From positions 1-14,023 of the forward strand of contig JBOGIG010000084.1 in assembly GCA_050742455.1 (NCBI GenBank): a stretch of DNA of 14,023 bases, read 5' to 3'. The notes below the pieces were generated by a model. That model saw only the letters and a list, made by a program, of their open reading frames with translations, was not told the origin of the DNA and ran no database searches. Numbering within the stretch: position 1 is the stretch's first letter; each line of letters opens with the position of its first letter. Origin of the DNA: JBOGIG01 sp050742455. GTDB taxonomy: Bacteria; Actinomycetota; Acidimicrobiia; Acidimicrobiales; JBOGIG01. Position numbers and translations under genes: made by a program. This document shows positions 7,262 to 14,023 of the stretch, piece after piece.

Positions 7262-8313
7262 CGGGGCGGCCAGTTCTCCTGGACGGCATTGCAGGCCAGG
7301 CCCGGGTCGTTGACGTCCTTCAAGCCGCAGTGCGCGGACCGGTTCATGCCTACCTGTTCGTGGGCCCACCCGGAACGGGCAAGCGGGAGGCCGCTTTGGC
7401 CTTCGGAACCTGCCTGTTGTGTCCCCAAGGTGGATGCGGTAGCTGTGACGTGTGTCGACGGGCCCTGGCCGGAGTGCATCCGGGCCTGGTTCTGTTCCAG
7501 CGATCGGGGGCCTCCATAACCGTCGATGATGCGCGGGAGATCTCACGTCTTGCCCGATTGCACCCCATGGAGGGTACCCGCCAGGTTCTCCTCTTGGACG
7601 AGTTCCACCTGGTCGAAAGTGCCGCCCCCGCTCTTCTAAAGACAATTGAGGAGCCGCCACCCACCACAGTGTTCGTGATCGTCGCCGACTTCGTCCCCCC
7701 CGATCTGGTGACGATAGCGAGTCGATGCGCCCGGGTGGAATTCCGGCTGCTGTCGCCGAGTGATCTGGCTGATGTCTTGATGGCCCAAGGTCACGGCCGA
7801 ACGGAGGCGGAAGCGGCGGCCGAGCTGGCCAATGGCAGCCTGGACCGGGCTGCCATGCTGGTTGCCGACAACCGAACCGTGGCCCGTCTGGAGCTGTGGA
7901 AGCAGGTTCCAGGGCGTCTGGACGGTACCGGGGCCACCGTGGCCAGGCTGGCCGACGAGCTGATGGCCGCTTGCGAAGAAGCTGGAGATCCGGTCCGGAG
8001 ACGCCAGGAGAGCGAGTTGGCCGAGCTGGGTGAGGTGGCCCGCAGCTCTGGCGAGAGAGGCATTCCCGGTCGCAAGGAGATCGAGGACCGCCACAAGCGT
8101 GAGCAGCGGCGGGTTCGGACCGATGAGCTGCGAGCCGGCCTAACCGTAGTGGGTCGAACCTACCGGGACCGCCTGGCCCGGAACGGATCGTGGCACGACG
8201 CCGAGGCCTTCGGTTCGGTGGGAGCGGCGGCGGCCGTGCTCGGACGCAACCCGAATGAGTCCCTGCTCCTTTACGGGCTGCTCTTGAATCTGTGGGACCC
8301 AGGCGACCGGTAA
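7258..8313 (+). CDS. holB: DNA polymerase III delta-prime subunit (clamp loader)
   Basis: A 351-residue AAA+ protein of the clamp-loader family, which opens and loads the sliding clamp on primed DNA. Residues 36-42 form the Walker A motif GPPGTGK. A zinc-module cysteine cluster follows (C52/C55, C60, C63, C66, in GGCGSCDVC). The Walker B region reads LLLDEFH (D114, E115), followed by KTIEEPPP and the SRC motif in TIASRCARVEF. The C-terminal half is divergent and helical, with a charged stretch near residues 250-285. Unlike the E. coli delta-prime subunit, the P-loop is intact; in Gram-positive and actinobacterial homologues this is not unusual. It starts with GTG at 7258, overlapping the tmk stop (GTGA). 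DnaX is an alternative for this fold, but the short length, position after tmk and divergent C-terminus favour HolB. Confidence 0.9.
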   Translation: MTGRPVLLDGIAGQARVVDVLQAAVRGPVHAYLFVGPPGTGKREAALAFGTCLLCPQGGCGSCDVCRRALAGVHPGLVLFQRSGASITVDDAREISRLARLHPMEGTRQVLLLDEFHLVESAAPALLKTIEEPPPTTVFVIVADFVPPDLVTIASRCARVEFRLLSPSDLADVLMAQGHGRTEAEAAAELANGSLDRAAMLVADNRTVARLELWKQVPGRLDGTGATVARLADELMAACEEAGDPVRRRQESELAELGEVARSSGERGIPGRKEIEDRHKREQRRVRTDELRAGLTVVGRTYRDRLARNGSWHDAEAFGSVGAAAAVLGRNPNESLLLYGLLLNLWDPGDR

Positions 8314-8353
8314 TCGCCGCCGAGTCGAGGGGCGGTAACCTGGCCGGGCCAAG

Positions 8354-8426
8354 GCCCGTGTACCTCAGTCGGCAGAGGGTCGCACTCGTAATGCGAACGT
8401 CGTGGGTTCGATTCCCACCGCGGGCT
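8354..8426 (+). tRNA. tRNA-Thr, anticodon CGT
   Basis: A complete cloverleaf can be folded by hand. The acceptor stem is GCCCGTG (8354-8360) with CGCGGGC (8419-8425), including one G-T pair. The D stem is CCTC/GAGG with GG in the loop. The anticodon stem is TCGCA/TGCGA around loop CTCGTAA, with anticodon CGT at 8387-8389 reading ACG. The T stem is GTGGG/CCCAC with loop TTCGATT. The discriminator is T8426 and the following bases are CGA, so CCA is not encoded and must be added. A TAACCT (8336-8341) could be the -10 box of its own promoter, but no convincing -35 is visible. A threonine tRNA downstream of the topA-tmk-holB group is an arrangement I recall from other actinobacteria. Confidence 0.95.
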
Positions 8427-8464
8427 CGACGAGAAATTCACGTTTCAACCGGCACCATCTTCAC

Positions 8465-8525
8465 CTTTCGATGTCACACTCGGCGGGACGGGTAACTGTT
8501 GGCGTGGAGGACCTGACATTGAAAG
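8465..8525. repeat. Interrupted 12-bp inverted repeat upstream of the sigma factor gene
   Basis: CTTTCGATGTCA (8465-8476) is complementary to TGACATTGAAAG (8514-8525) at 11 of 12 positions, the odd pair being a G-T wobble. A 37-base GC-rich loop separates the arms. The right arm overlaps both candidate promoters of the downstream gene. There is no T-run after either arm, so it does not look like an intrinsic terminator for the tRNA transcript. It could be a two-site operator or an RNA stem; nothing in the sequence decides which. Apart from this and the promoter candidates I see no gene in the gap 8427-8579. Confidence 0.55.
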
Positions 8526-8534
8526 ATGAGGGTT
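8509..8534 (+). promoter_or_regulatory. Candidate SigR/SigH-type autoregulatory promoter
   Basis: GGACC (8509-8513) and GTT (8532-8534, within GGTT) are spaced by 18 bases, close to the GGAAT/GGAAC-N18-GTT pattern recognised by actinobacterial SigR/SigH factors, with a mismatch in the -35 element. Such sigma genes commonly transcribe themselves. The match is short and imperfect, so it is a candidate only. Confidence 0.3.
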
Positions 8535-8547
8535 GGGGCGATAAAAA
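8519..8547 (+). promoter_or_regulatory. Candidate housekeeping promoter for the sigma gene
   Basis: TTGAAA (8519-8524) resembles a -35 box and TAAAAA (8542-8547), 17 bases on, is a weak -10. It overlaps the candidate SigR-type promoter and the right arm of the inverted repeat. A basal promoter beside a stress-induced one is common for SigR-like genes. The local A-richness stands out against the GC-rich surroundings. Confidence 0.3.
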
Positions 8548-8579
8548 GGCCAGAGGCTTGGAGGAGTAGGGTCTAGCCC

Positions 8580-9155
8580 ATGGCCGACCAGGCGGTCTTC
8601 ACAGACCAGGCGATGGAGTACATGCCGGCGTTGTACACCGCCGCGGTGCGCATGACACGCGATCCGTCCGACGCCGAGGACCTGGTTCAGGAGACCTACC
8701 TCAAGGCCTACCGGGCCTTTGGCTCGTTTCAAGAGGGCACCAACATCAAGGCTTGGCTGTACAAGATCCTCACCAACACCTATATAAATTCTTATCGGGC
8801 CAAGTCCCGCAGGCCTGAAATGAGCGACATAGAAGACATCGAGGACCTTTACCTTTACCGGCGCCTGGGTGCGTCCGAGACGGCGGTGATGGGCCAAAGC
8901 GCGGAGGACGTGGCTCTGGACCGCTTCACCGACACCGAAGTGAAGCAGGCCATCGAATCGTTGCCCGAGCAGTTCCGCCTTGCCGTCCTGTTGGCCGATG
9001 TCGAAGGATTCTCCTACAAGGAAATCGCCGAAATCGCCGGAGTCCCGGTGGGAACGGTGATGAGCCGGATCCACCGCGGAAGAAAGGCGCTGCAGAAAGC
9101 GTTACATGATTTCGGAATGCAACGTGGACTGGTTGAAGGGGCCAAGGTACTGTGA
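8580..9155 (+). CDS. sigR: ECF RNA polymerase sigma factor, SigR/SigH type
   Basis: A 191-residue ECF sigma factor with region 2 at about residues 12-80 (DAEDLVQETYLKAYRAF, IKAWLYKILTNTYINSYR) and region 4 at about 125-180 (LPEQFRLAVLLADVEGFSYKEIA, VPVGTVMSRIHRGRKAL). The linker segment DVALDRFTDTEVKQAI is characteristic of the SigR (Streptomyces) / SigH (Mycobacterium) group, which directs the response to disulfide stress and heat. The partner anti-sigma gene overlaps its stop by four bases (GTGA), as expected for this group. The ATG at 8580 has GGAGGAG upstream (about 8560-8566), spaced rather far (13 bases). The gene carries AT-rich codons uncommon in its neighbours, including an in-frame TTA leucine codon at 9102-9104 and ATA isoleucine codons. 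The group assignment is by eye; the name SigH would be equally valid. Confidence 0.93.
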   Translation: MADQAVFTDQAMEYMPALYTAAVRMTRDPSDAEDLVQETYLKAYRAFGSFQEGTNIKAWLYKILTNTYINSYRAKSRRPEMSDIEDIEDLYLYRRLGASETAVMGQSAEDVALDRFTDTEVKQAIESLPEQFRLAVLLADVEGFSYKEIAEIAGVPVGTVMSRIHRGRKALQKALHDFGMQRGLVEGAKVL

Positions 9156-9418
9156 CCGACGAATTTCATCCTGGGGCAGACTGCAATGAGACGTTGCACC
9201 GTCTATACCACTTTCTCGACGGTGAGCTGACCCCCGAGAAGCGTCAGGCCATCAGATCGCACCTGGATGACTGCTCGCCCTGCCTGGAAGCGTTTGATTT
9301 CGAAGCCGAGTTGAAGTTGATGGTGGCGTCCAAGTGCCGGGAGGGCGTACCGGCCGGACTGCGGGAGCGCATCGCGGCGGCGATCTCTCACGAGAACCGC
9401 TCAGCCCCCCGGGACTGA
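9152..9418 (+). CDS. rsrA: Zinc-binding redox anti-sigma factor, RsrA family
   Basis: An 88-residue ZAS-domain anti-sigma factor. C11, H37, C41 and C44 (SHLDDCSPC) fall at exactly the residue numbers of the zinc ligands of Streptomyces RsrA, and a further cysteine, C62, is close to the RsrA C61/C62 pair. In RsrA, oxidation of cysteines to a disulfide expels zinc and releases the sigma factor; the same mechanism is inferred here. It starts with GTG at 9152 inside the sigma gene's last codons, so the two are translationally coupled and made in step. The protein is cytosolic, with no membrane segment. The next gene begins 39 bases downstream. Confidence 0.93.
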   Translation: MTDEFHPGADCNETLHRLYHFLDGELTPEKRQAIRSHLDDCSPCLEAFDFEAELKLMVASKCREGVPAGLRERIAAAISHENRSAPRD

Positions 9419-9457
9419 TACCGAGGTGGCGGCCGGGACCGTTCCGGAGACTCTGTA

Positions 9458-10555
9458 GTGGCATCGGCATCCTCGGTTGTCTCTTGGGACCTGGCCACGC
9501 GGGTGGCGACTCGAGTGGCGGGCCGGGATGCGCTGTCGCTCTCCTATCACTACGGATCCCTCCAGCCTGACTTTGAAGAGCTCATCGGTGAGGCCGAGGG
9601 ACTGGTGAGTCAGGCAACGGGCTGGCATTCGCCGGCCGGACCGGCTCGGGCCCGGGTGACGGACCGGGCAGGGTGGGTCAGGGCAAACGTGGCGTCGTTC
9701 CAAAGACTGTTGCGCCCGGTCACCGATCAGATGGAGCCGCGCCTGGCCGCCAGCCCCCTGGCCCCGATCGGGCGCTTGATTACCGGGGCCCAGATCGGCA
9801 CCGTTCTGGGCTGGATGTCGACCCGGGTGCTGGGCCAGTACGACCTTTTGATCGTTGAGGACGAGAAGCCCGAGGATCAGGACATCGTCTACTTCGTCGG
9901 TCCCAACATTCTGGGTCTGGAAAAGCGATTCGGCTTTCCGCCCCGTGAATTCCGCTTGTGGTTGGCCCTTCATGAGGTGACTCACCGGCTCCAGTTCACC
10001 GCTGTCCCCTGGATGAGGCCGCACTTCCTTTCACTGGTCAATTCGACCGTGTCGGGTCTGAACCCCGACCCCAAGGCCCTGCTTGATGTGCTCAAACGCG
10101 TGGCCGACGAGATCCGCTCGGGGCGCAATCCACTCGCCGAGGCCGGGATGTTGGGACTTGTGGCCACCCCTGAGCAGCGCCGGGTGCTCGACCAGGTCCA
10201 AGGGCTCATGAGTCTCCTGGAAGGTCACGGCGATGTAGTCATGGACCGGGCAGGCCAGGACTCGGTCCCTAGCGCGGACCGTTTCGCCCGGGTTCTCCGC
10301 CAGCGCCGGAGCCAGAGCTCGGCTCCGGCCAAACTGCTCCAGCAGATCATCGGACTGGAGGCCAAGATGCGCCAATACGCGCTGGGTGAGGCCTTTATCG
10401 CCGCAGTGGAATCCGACGGTCCCCCGGCCGCCTTGGACCGGGCCTGGAGGGGACCGGAGTGGCTTCCCACGGCAGGCGAGATCAAGGACCCTGCATCGTG
10501 GCTGCAACGAACCGGGGCCCTGGCCGGGATCGACGTCTCCGGCGAGGATCAATGA
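9458..10555 (+). CDS. Zincin-like putative metalloprotease (DUF2342 / F420-biosynthesis-associated family)
   Basis: A 365-residue protein of the actinobacterial family annotated as zincin-like metallopeptidase or 'coenzyme F420 biosynthesis associated' protein. The zinc motif is HEVTH (H172, E173, H176) in LALHEVTHRLQF, and a second conserved stretch, LLEGHGDVVMD (E255, H257, D259), probably supplies a third ligand. Other family-like segments are SYHYGSLQPDFEELI near the N-terminus and LLIVEDEKPEDQDIVYFVGPN in the middle. Substrate and true function are unknown; protease activity is inferred from the motif. No signal peptide is visible. The start is GTG 9458 with GGAGA (9446-9450) 7 bases upstream. 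Its stop overlaps the tilS ATG (ATGA). Neighbouring tilS is the usual position for this family, as in mycobacteria. Confidence 0.85.
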   Translation: MASASSVVSWDLATRVATRVAGRDALSLSYHYGSLQPDFEELIGEAEGLVSQATGWHSPAGPARARVTDRAGWVRANVASFQRLLRPVTDQMEPRLAASPLAPIGRLITGAQIGTVLGWMSTRVLGQYDLLIVEDEKPEDQDIVYFVGPNILGLEKRFGFPPREFRLWLALHEVTHRLQFTAVPWMRPHFLSLVNSTVSGLNPDPKALLDVLKRVADEIRSGRNPLAEAGMLGLVATPEQRRVLDQVQGLMSLLEGHGDVVMDRAGQDSVPSADRFARVLRQRRSQSSAPAKLLQQIIGLEAKMRQYALGEAFIAAVESDGPPAALDRAWRGPEWLPTAGEIKDPASWLQRTGALAGIDVSGEDQ

Positions 10556-11487
10556 CCTCGGTGGCCAACGGTTCCCTGACTGTGGCACCGCCGCACCGCG
10601 ACCTGTTGGACCGGTGCCACTTTCCGTCGCCCGGTTCTCCCCTCGACTGCGCCGTTTCCGGCGGACCCGATTCGCTGGCCCTGTTGGTTCTGGCCACTGC
10701 AGCCGGTTGTCGGGTGACGGCCTGGCACGTGGATCACGGCCTGCGCCCGGGCTCGGGGGGCGAAGCCGGGATCGTGGCTGACGCTGCCAACCGATACGGG
10801 GCAGCCTTCCAGGCCAGGAAGGTAGATGTGGGCAAAGGGCCCAACCTGGAGGACAGGGCCCGCCAAGCCCGCCGAGCTGCGCTGCCGCCCCGAGCCGCCA
10901 CCGGTCACACTGCTGATGATCAGGCGGAGACGGTGTTGCTCAATCTGATCAGGGGAAGCGGGCTGGACGGACTGGCCGGTATGCGGGCTGGACAGGTGCA
11001 CCCCATCCTGGGTCTGCGCCGGTCCGAGACCCATGCCCTGTGCGCCCTAGAAGGGCTGGACCCGGTGCAGGACCCGACCAACCACGACCCGGCCTTTAGG
11101 CGCAACCGGCTGCGGGCCGAGGCACTGGACGTGCTGGCCCGGGTCGGGGAGCGGGACCTGGTTCCGGTACTGGCCCGCCAGGCCGAGCTACTGGCCGAGG
11201 AGGCCGACCTGCTCGATGAGCTGGCCGCCGGATTGGACCCCACGGATGCCCTCGTAATGGCCGGGGCTCCCATTGCCTTGGCCCGTCGGGCAGTGCGGGC
11301 CTGGCTGCGCAGTGGCGAAGGTCACCCGCCCACCTCGGCCGATGTGGCGAGAGTCCTCGACGTGGCTCGAGGGCGAAGTCGGGCCACCGAACTCACCGGC
11401 GGTGGCAGCGTCAAACGCTCCGGCCAGCGCTTGCGCCGGGTGGCATCTCTTGCCCAACCCCACCCGACCGACCAGCCCAGTCGATGA
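10552..11487 (+). CDS. tilS: tRNA(Ile)-lysidine synthetase
   Basis: A 311-residue N-type ATP pyrophosphatase that adds lysine to C34 of the CAT-anticodon isoleucine tRNA, changing it to read AUA. The PP-loop is SGGPDS (residues 36-41). The other signatures are WHVDHGLRPGS and TGHTADDQAETVLLNLIRG followed by SGLDGLAGM. DPTNHDPAFRRNRLR marks the following conserved tRNA-binding region. It is shorter than the E. coli enzyme, lacking much of the C-terminal domain, as is common in actinobacteria. ATG 10552 was chosen because it overlaps the zincin stop; the open frame runs further upstream to 10459 but lies inside the zincin gene. The protein ends in a basic, proline-rich tail. Confidence 0.93.
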   Translation: MTSVANGSLTVAPPHRDLLDRCHFPSPGSPLDCAVSGGPDSLALLVLATAAGCRVTAWHVDHGLRPGSGGEAGIVADAANRYGAAFQARKVDVGKGPNLEDRARQARRAALPPRAATGHTADDQAETVLLNLIRGSGLDGLAGMRAGQVHPILGLRRSETHALCALEGLDPVQDPTNHDPAFRRNRLRAEALDVLARVGERDLVPVLARQAELLAEEADLLDELAAGLDPTDALVMAGAPIALARRAVRAWLRSGEGHPPTSADVARVLDVARGRSRATELTGGGSVKRSGQRLRRVASLAQPHPTDQPSR

Positions 11488-11533
11488 CGGCCGCGACCGA
11501 TTACAGGTTCGGGCTGATGGCCCTTTCCGGTCC

Positions 11534-12112
11534 ATGAGTCCTTCCGGCGGGCAATTCGGTTCGGAGCCTGACCCCAACGTGGGTGCGGTGGTCGTGGATG
11601 AAGACCAGCTACGGACTCGTATCGCGGAGCTGGGAACCCAGATCACCACGGACTACCAGGGGCGCCCCCCTCTGTTGATCGGCGTGCTGAAAGGCGCCCT
11701 AATGTTCCTTGGCGATCTGTCCCGCAGCATCGCCCTACCCGTCGAGTTCGACTTCATGGCCGTGGCCTCCTACGGCAGTGCCACCAAGACATCTGGAGTG
11801 GTCCGCATCGTCAAAGACCTGGACATGGACCTCACCGATCGTCACGTCCTGGTGGTCGAGGACATCGTCGACTCGGGGTTGACCCTGTCGTACTTGCGTC
11901 GCAATCTTCTGGCTCGCAATCCGGCCAGCCTGGAGATCTGCGCCCTGCTGGTCAAGGAGGGACTGCAACGAGCCAAGCTCGATCTGCGCTATGTGGGATT
12001 TAACATTCCGCCGGAATTCGTCATCGGCTATGGACTCGACGTCGACGAGAAGTACCGCAACCTTCCCCGGATTTGCCTGTACCAAGGTCCCGATAGCCTG
12101 ATGGCTCCATGA
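11534..12112 (+). CDS. hpt: Hypoxanthine phosphoribosyltransferase
   Basis: A 192-residue purine-salvage enzyme converting hypoxanthine (and often guanine) plus PRPP to IMP or GMP. The PRPP-binding loop is VLVVEDIVDSGLT (E109 to T117). LIGVLKGALMF carries the loop that contacts pyrophosphate, and VGFNIPPEFVIGYGLDVDEKYRNLP is the C-terminal purine-binding and metal-binding segment. The frame is open back to 11273 through tilS, but there is no ATG in that stretch, and ATG 11534, 46 bases after the tilS stop, gives a family-like length. The upstream region has no clear Shine-Dalgarno, so a downstream GTG near 11579-11588 is a possible alternative start. Its stop overlaps the ftsH ATG by four bases. 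The tilS-hpt-ftsH order is widely conserved in Gram-positive bacteria. Confidence 0.94.
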   Translation: MSPSGGQFGSEPDPNVGAVVVDEDQLRTRIAELGTQITTDYQGRPPLLIGVLKGALMFLGDLSRSIALPVEFDFMAVASYGSATKTSGVVRIVKDLDMDLTDRHVLVVEDIVDSGLTLSYLRRNLLARNPASLEICALLVKEGLQRAKLDLRYVGFNIPPEFVIGYGLDVDEKYRNLPRICLYQGPDSLMAP

Positions 12113-14023
12113 TCCCAGCCAACAAGCCGGTCAAACCCAACAAGCCCAAGGGCAGGAAGGCAGCGATCCGCTGGGGCGTGGTGGCAGTGGTGGTGGTGGC
12201 CGTGGCAATTGCCGTAGGTGTTGTCACCTCCGGTGGTTCAGGGCCCAAGGAGGTTTCCCTTTCCAGCTTCCGGTCGGACCTCACCGCCGGTCAGGTGCAA
12301 AGCGCCGTGGTCTACGACGGCTCGGGTAAGACCACCGCCACCCTGGTCGGCGGGACCAAGGTCGTCACCCACTACGACGAGCGCTACGCCGCCGATCTGA
12401 CCAGCCAAATGTTGGCCGCCCACGTGGAAGTGTCGGCCAAGAAGGTCACCGAGGCAGTATGGATCAGGCTGTTGATTGACCTGTTGCCGTTCGTCCTGCT
12501 CATCGGGGCGTTCGTCCTGATCATCAATCTGACCGGCCCGGGAGGGCGAGGCGCCATGGCCTTTGGCAAGTCAAAGGCCCGCCTGCACTCCAAGGAGCAG
12601 CCTACGGTGACCTTCGCCGATGTCGCCGGGGCCGAAGAGGCGATAGCCGAGCTGGGCGAGATCAAGGATTTCCTGGCCGATCCGGCCCGCTTTCAGGCCA
12701 TGGGGGCAAAGATCCCCCGCGGCGTCCTGCTCTTCGGACCCCCGGGAACCGGCAAGACACTCCTGGCCCGGGCCGTGGCCGGAGAGGCCGGCGTACCCTT
12801 CTTCTCCATATCGGGCTCCGACTTCGTCGAGATGTTCGTGGGAGTGGGGGCCAGCCGTGTCCGTGACCTGTTCGAGCAGGCCAAGGCCAATTCACCGTCG
12901 ATCATATTCATGGACGAGATCGACGCCGTGGGGCGCCATCGGGGCGCCGGATTGGGAGGGGGCCACGACGAGAGGGAGCAGACCCTCAACCAATTGCTGG
13001 TGGAAATGGACGGCTTTGATGTGAAGTCAGGCATCATCCTCATCGCCGCCACCAACAGGCCCGACATCTTGGACCCGGCCTTGCTCAGGCCGGGGCGATT
13101 CGACCGCCAGATCGTGGTGGACAGGCCCGACCTCAATGGCCGCAGGGCCATCTTGGAGGTACACGCCGAAGGCAAGCCTCTGGGCGACGGTATCGATCTC
13201 GAAGTTCTGGCCCGACGTACTCCTGGGTTCACCGGAGCCGATCTGGCCAACCTCATGAATGAGGCTGCCCTGCTGTCGGCCAGGTTCGGACGGGACCGGA
13301 TAGGAATGGTTGAGCTGGAGGAGGCGATCGACCGGGTCATCGCCGGTCCGGAACGCAAGACCAGGGTGATGTCAGAGCGGGAAAAGCAGGTGATCGCTTA
13401 TCACGAGGCGGGCCATGCCATGGTGGGCCATTCCCTGGCCGGCGCCGACCCGGTTCACAAGGTATCGATCGTGGCTCGCGGGCAGGCCTTGGGCTGGACC
13501 CTGTCACTTCCCACAGAGGACCGATACATCGTGACCCGCAGCGAACTGCGGGACCGTCTGGCGGTGATGATGGGAGGTCGAACGGCTGAGGAACTGGTAT
13601 TCGGGGACCCCAGCACAGGCGCCCAGAACGACATCGAGCAGGCCACCGAAGTGGCACGGGCCATGGTCACCGAGTACGGCATGAGTGATCTTCTCGGCCC
13701 CCAGAAGCTAGGACAGGGGACCACCGAGGTGTTTCTGGGGCGCGACTTCGGCCATCAGGCAAACTACTCGGCGGACCTGGCTTCAGTGGTCGATTCGGAG
13801 GTAAGGATTCTCATCGAAGGGGCCCATGATCGGGCCCGACATATTCTCACCAGCCTTCGCCCCACCCTCGATCGCATGGCGTCCCGTCTGGTCGAGGTGG
13901 AGACCCTGGACGGAGCCGAACTGGATGCGATCCTGGGCCCGCGACCACAGTGGGTCGATGGCGCTCGGGGCAAGCCCACGGCCAACGGCAAGGCCACCAA
14001 CGGCAAGGCCACCAACGGCAAGG
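12109..14023 (+). CDS. ftsH: ATP-dependent membrane zinc metalloprotease FtsH (3' partial)
   Basis: The frame is still open at the window edge after 638 codons, so the stop is not seen. There is a short basic N-terminus, a first membrane segment at ~19-41 (very valine-rich), a small extracytoplasmic domain of about 78 residues, and a second membrane segment at ~120-141. The AAA+ domain has Walker A GPPGTGKT (210-217), Walker B IIFMDEID (265-272), the pore loop FVGVGASRVRDLF, and the second region of homology TNRPDILDPALLRPGRFDRQ. The protease site is HEAGH (H432, E433, H436) with D508 in QNDIEQAT as the likely third zinc ligand. FtsH degrades misassembled membrane proteins and some short-lived regulators. 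The ATG overlaps the hpt stop (ATGA). The protein continues into an ATNGK-repeat tail of unknown length. Confidence 0.96.
   Translation, partial: MIPANKPVKPNKPKGRKAAIRWGVVAVVVVAVAIAVGVVTSGGSGPKEVSLSSFRSDLTAGQVQSAVVYDGSGKTTATLVGGTKVVTHYDERYAADLTSQMLAAHVEVSAKKVTEAVWIRLLIDLLPFVLLIGAFVLIINLTGPGGRGAMAFGKSKARLHSKEQPTVTFADVAGAEEAIAELGEIKDFLADPARFQAMGAKIPRGVLLFGPPGTGKTLLARAVAGEAGVPFFSISGSDFVEMFVGVGASRVRDLFEQAKANSPSIIFMDEIDAVGRHRGAGLGGGHDEREQTLNQLLVEMDGFDVKSGIILIAATNRPDILDPALLRPGRFDRQIVVDRPDLNGRRAILEVHAEGKPLGDGIDLEVLARRTPGFTGADLANLMNEAALLSARFGRDRIGMVELEEAIDRVIAGPERKTRVMSEREKQVIAYHEAGHAMVGHSLAGADPVHKVSIVARGQALGWTLSLPTEDRYIVTRSELRDRLAVMMGGRTAEELVFGDPSTGAQNDIEQATEVARAMVTEYGMSDLLGPQKLGQGTTEVFLGRDFGHQANYSADLASVVDSEVRILIEGAHDRARHILTSLRPTLDRMASRLVEVETLDGAELDAILGPRPQWVDGARGKPTANGKATNGKATNGK
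13978..14023 (+). repeat. 15-bp tandem repeats at the ftsH 3' end, cut by the window edge
   Basis: GCCACCAACGGCAAG occurs twice perfectly (13993-14007 and 14008-14022), preceded by a diverged copy (13978-13992) sharing its last nine bases, and the first G of a next unit is the last base of the window. Each unit encodes ATNGK, giving a polar, basic, probably disordered tail. The array may continue beyond the edge. Confidence 0.9.

Noticed and set aside
8292..8495. Small plus-strand frame across the tRNA and downstream gap
   Set aside because: It runs through a complete tRNA cloverleaf and has no ribosome site or family resemblance.
8427..8579. Intrinsic terminator after tRNA-Thr
   Set aside because: The only strong dyad has a 37-base loop and no T-run, so terminator function is not supported.
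11273..11533. Upstream extension of the hpt frame through tilS
   Set aside because: It overlaps the well-supported 3' part of tilS and the residues do not resemble Hpt; ATG 11534 gives the normal length.
1..14023. Mobile element, phage, CRISPR or defence island
   Set aside because: No transposase, integrase, direct-repeat array or defence genes are visible; gene order and functions are conserved housekeeping. The tRNA has no adjacent integrase or visible duplicated 3' end.

Overview
The window is GC-rich and gene-dense, and every gene I can support lies on the + strand. Gene content points to a high-GC actinobacterium (Actinomycetota): a SigR/RsrA-type sigma and zinc anti-sigma pair, the actinobacterial DUF2342-type zincin next to tilS, a TopA whose C-terminus ends in a lysine-rich tail, and the orders hppA-topA-tmk-holB-tRNA and zincin-tilS-hpt-ftsH. 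A deep lineage such as Acidimicrobiia is my guess; the window has no 16S or other decisive marker.

Layout. Bases 1-633 hold the 3' end of a gene that joins a tail resembling the C-terminus of an APC-family permease to an OB-fold domain. A 55-base gap follows, with a promoter-like sequence whose spacer is filled by a perfect 10+2+10 palindrome. Next come a DtxR/MntR-family regulator (689-1408) and, overlapping it by four bases, a membrane pyrophosphatase of the K+-independent type (1405-3732). Then follow topA (3782-6598) with six perfect 18-bp repeats in its tail, tmk (6608-7261), holB (7258-8313) and tRNA-Thr(CGT) (8354-8426).

The second half starts with a 153-base gap (8427-8579) holding a 12-bp interrupted inverted repeat and two candidate promoters. 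It is followed by an ECF sigma factor (8580-9155), its zinc-binding anti-sigma (9152-9418), a zincin-like putative metalloprotease (9458-10555), tilS (10552-11487), hpt (11534-12112) and ftsH (12109 to the window edge, unfinished). The largest gap in this second run is 46 bases and three junctions overlap by four bases, so it may be one transcription unit linking thiol-stress sensing, tRNA modification, purine salvage and membrane proteolysis.

Most of the window is conserved housekeeping. I found no phage, transposon, CRISPR or defence genes. The points most worth a second look are the operator-like palindrome and altered metal site of the DtxR-type regulator coupled to hppA, the APC/OB-fold fusion, the tandem-repeat basic tails on TopA and FtsH, and the inverted repeat before the sigma gene.
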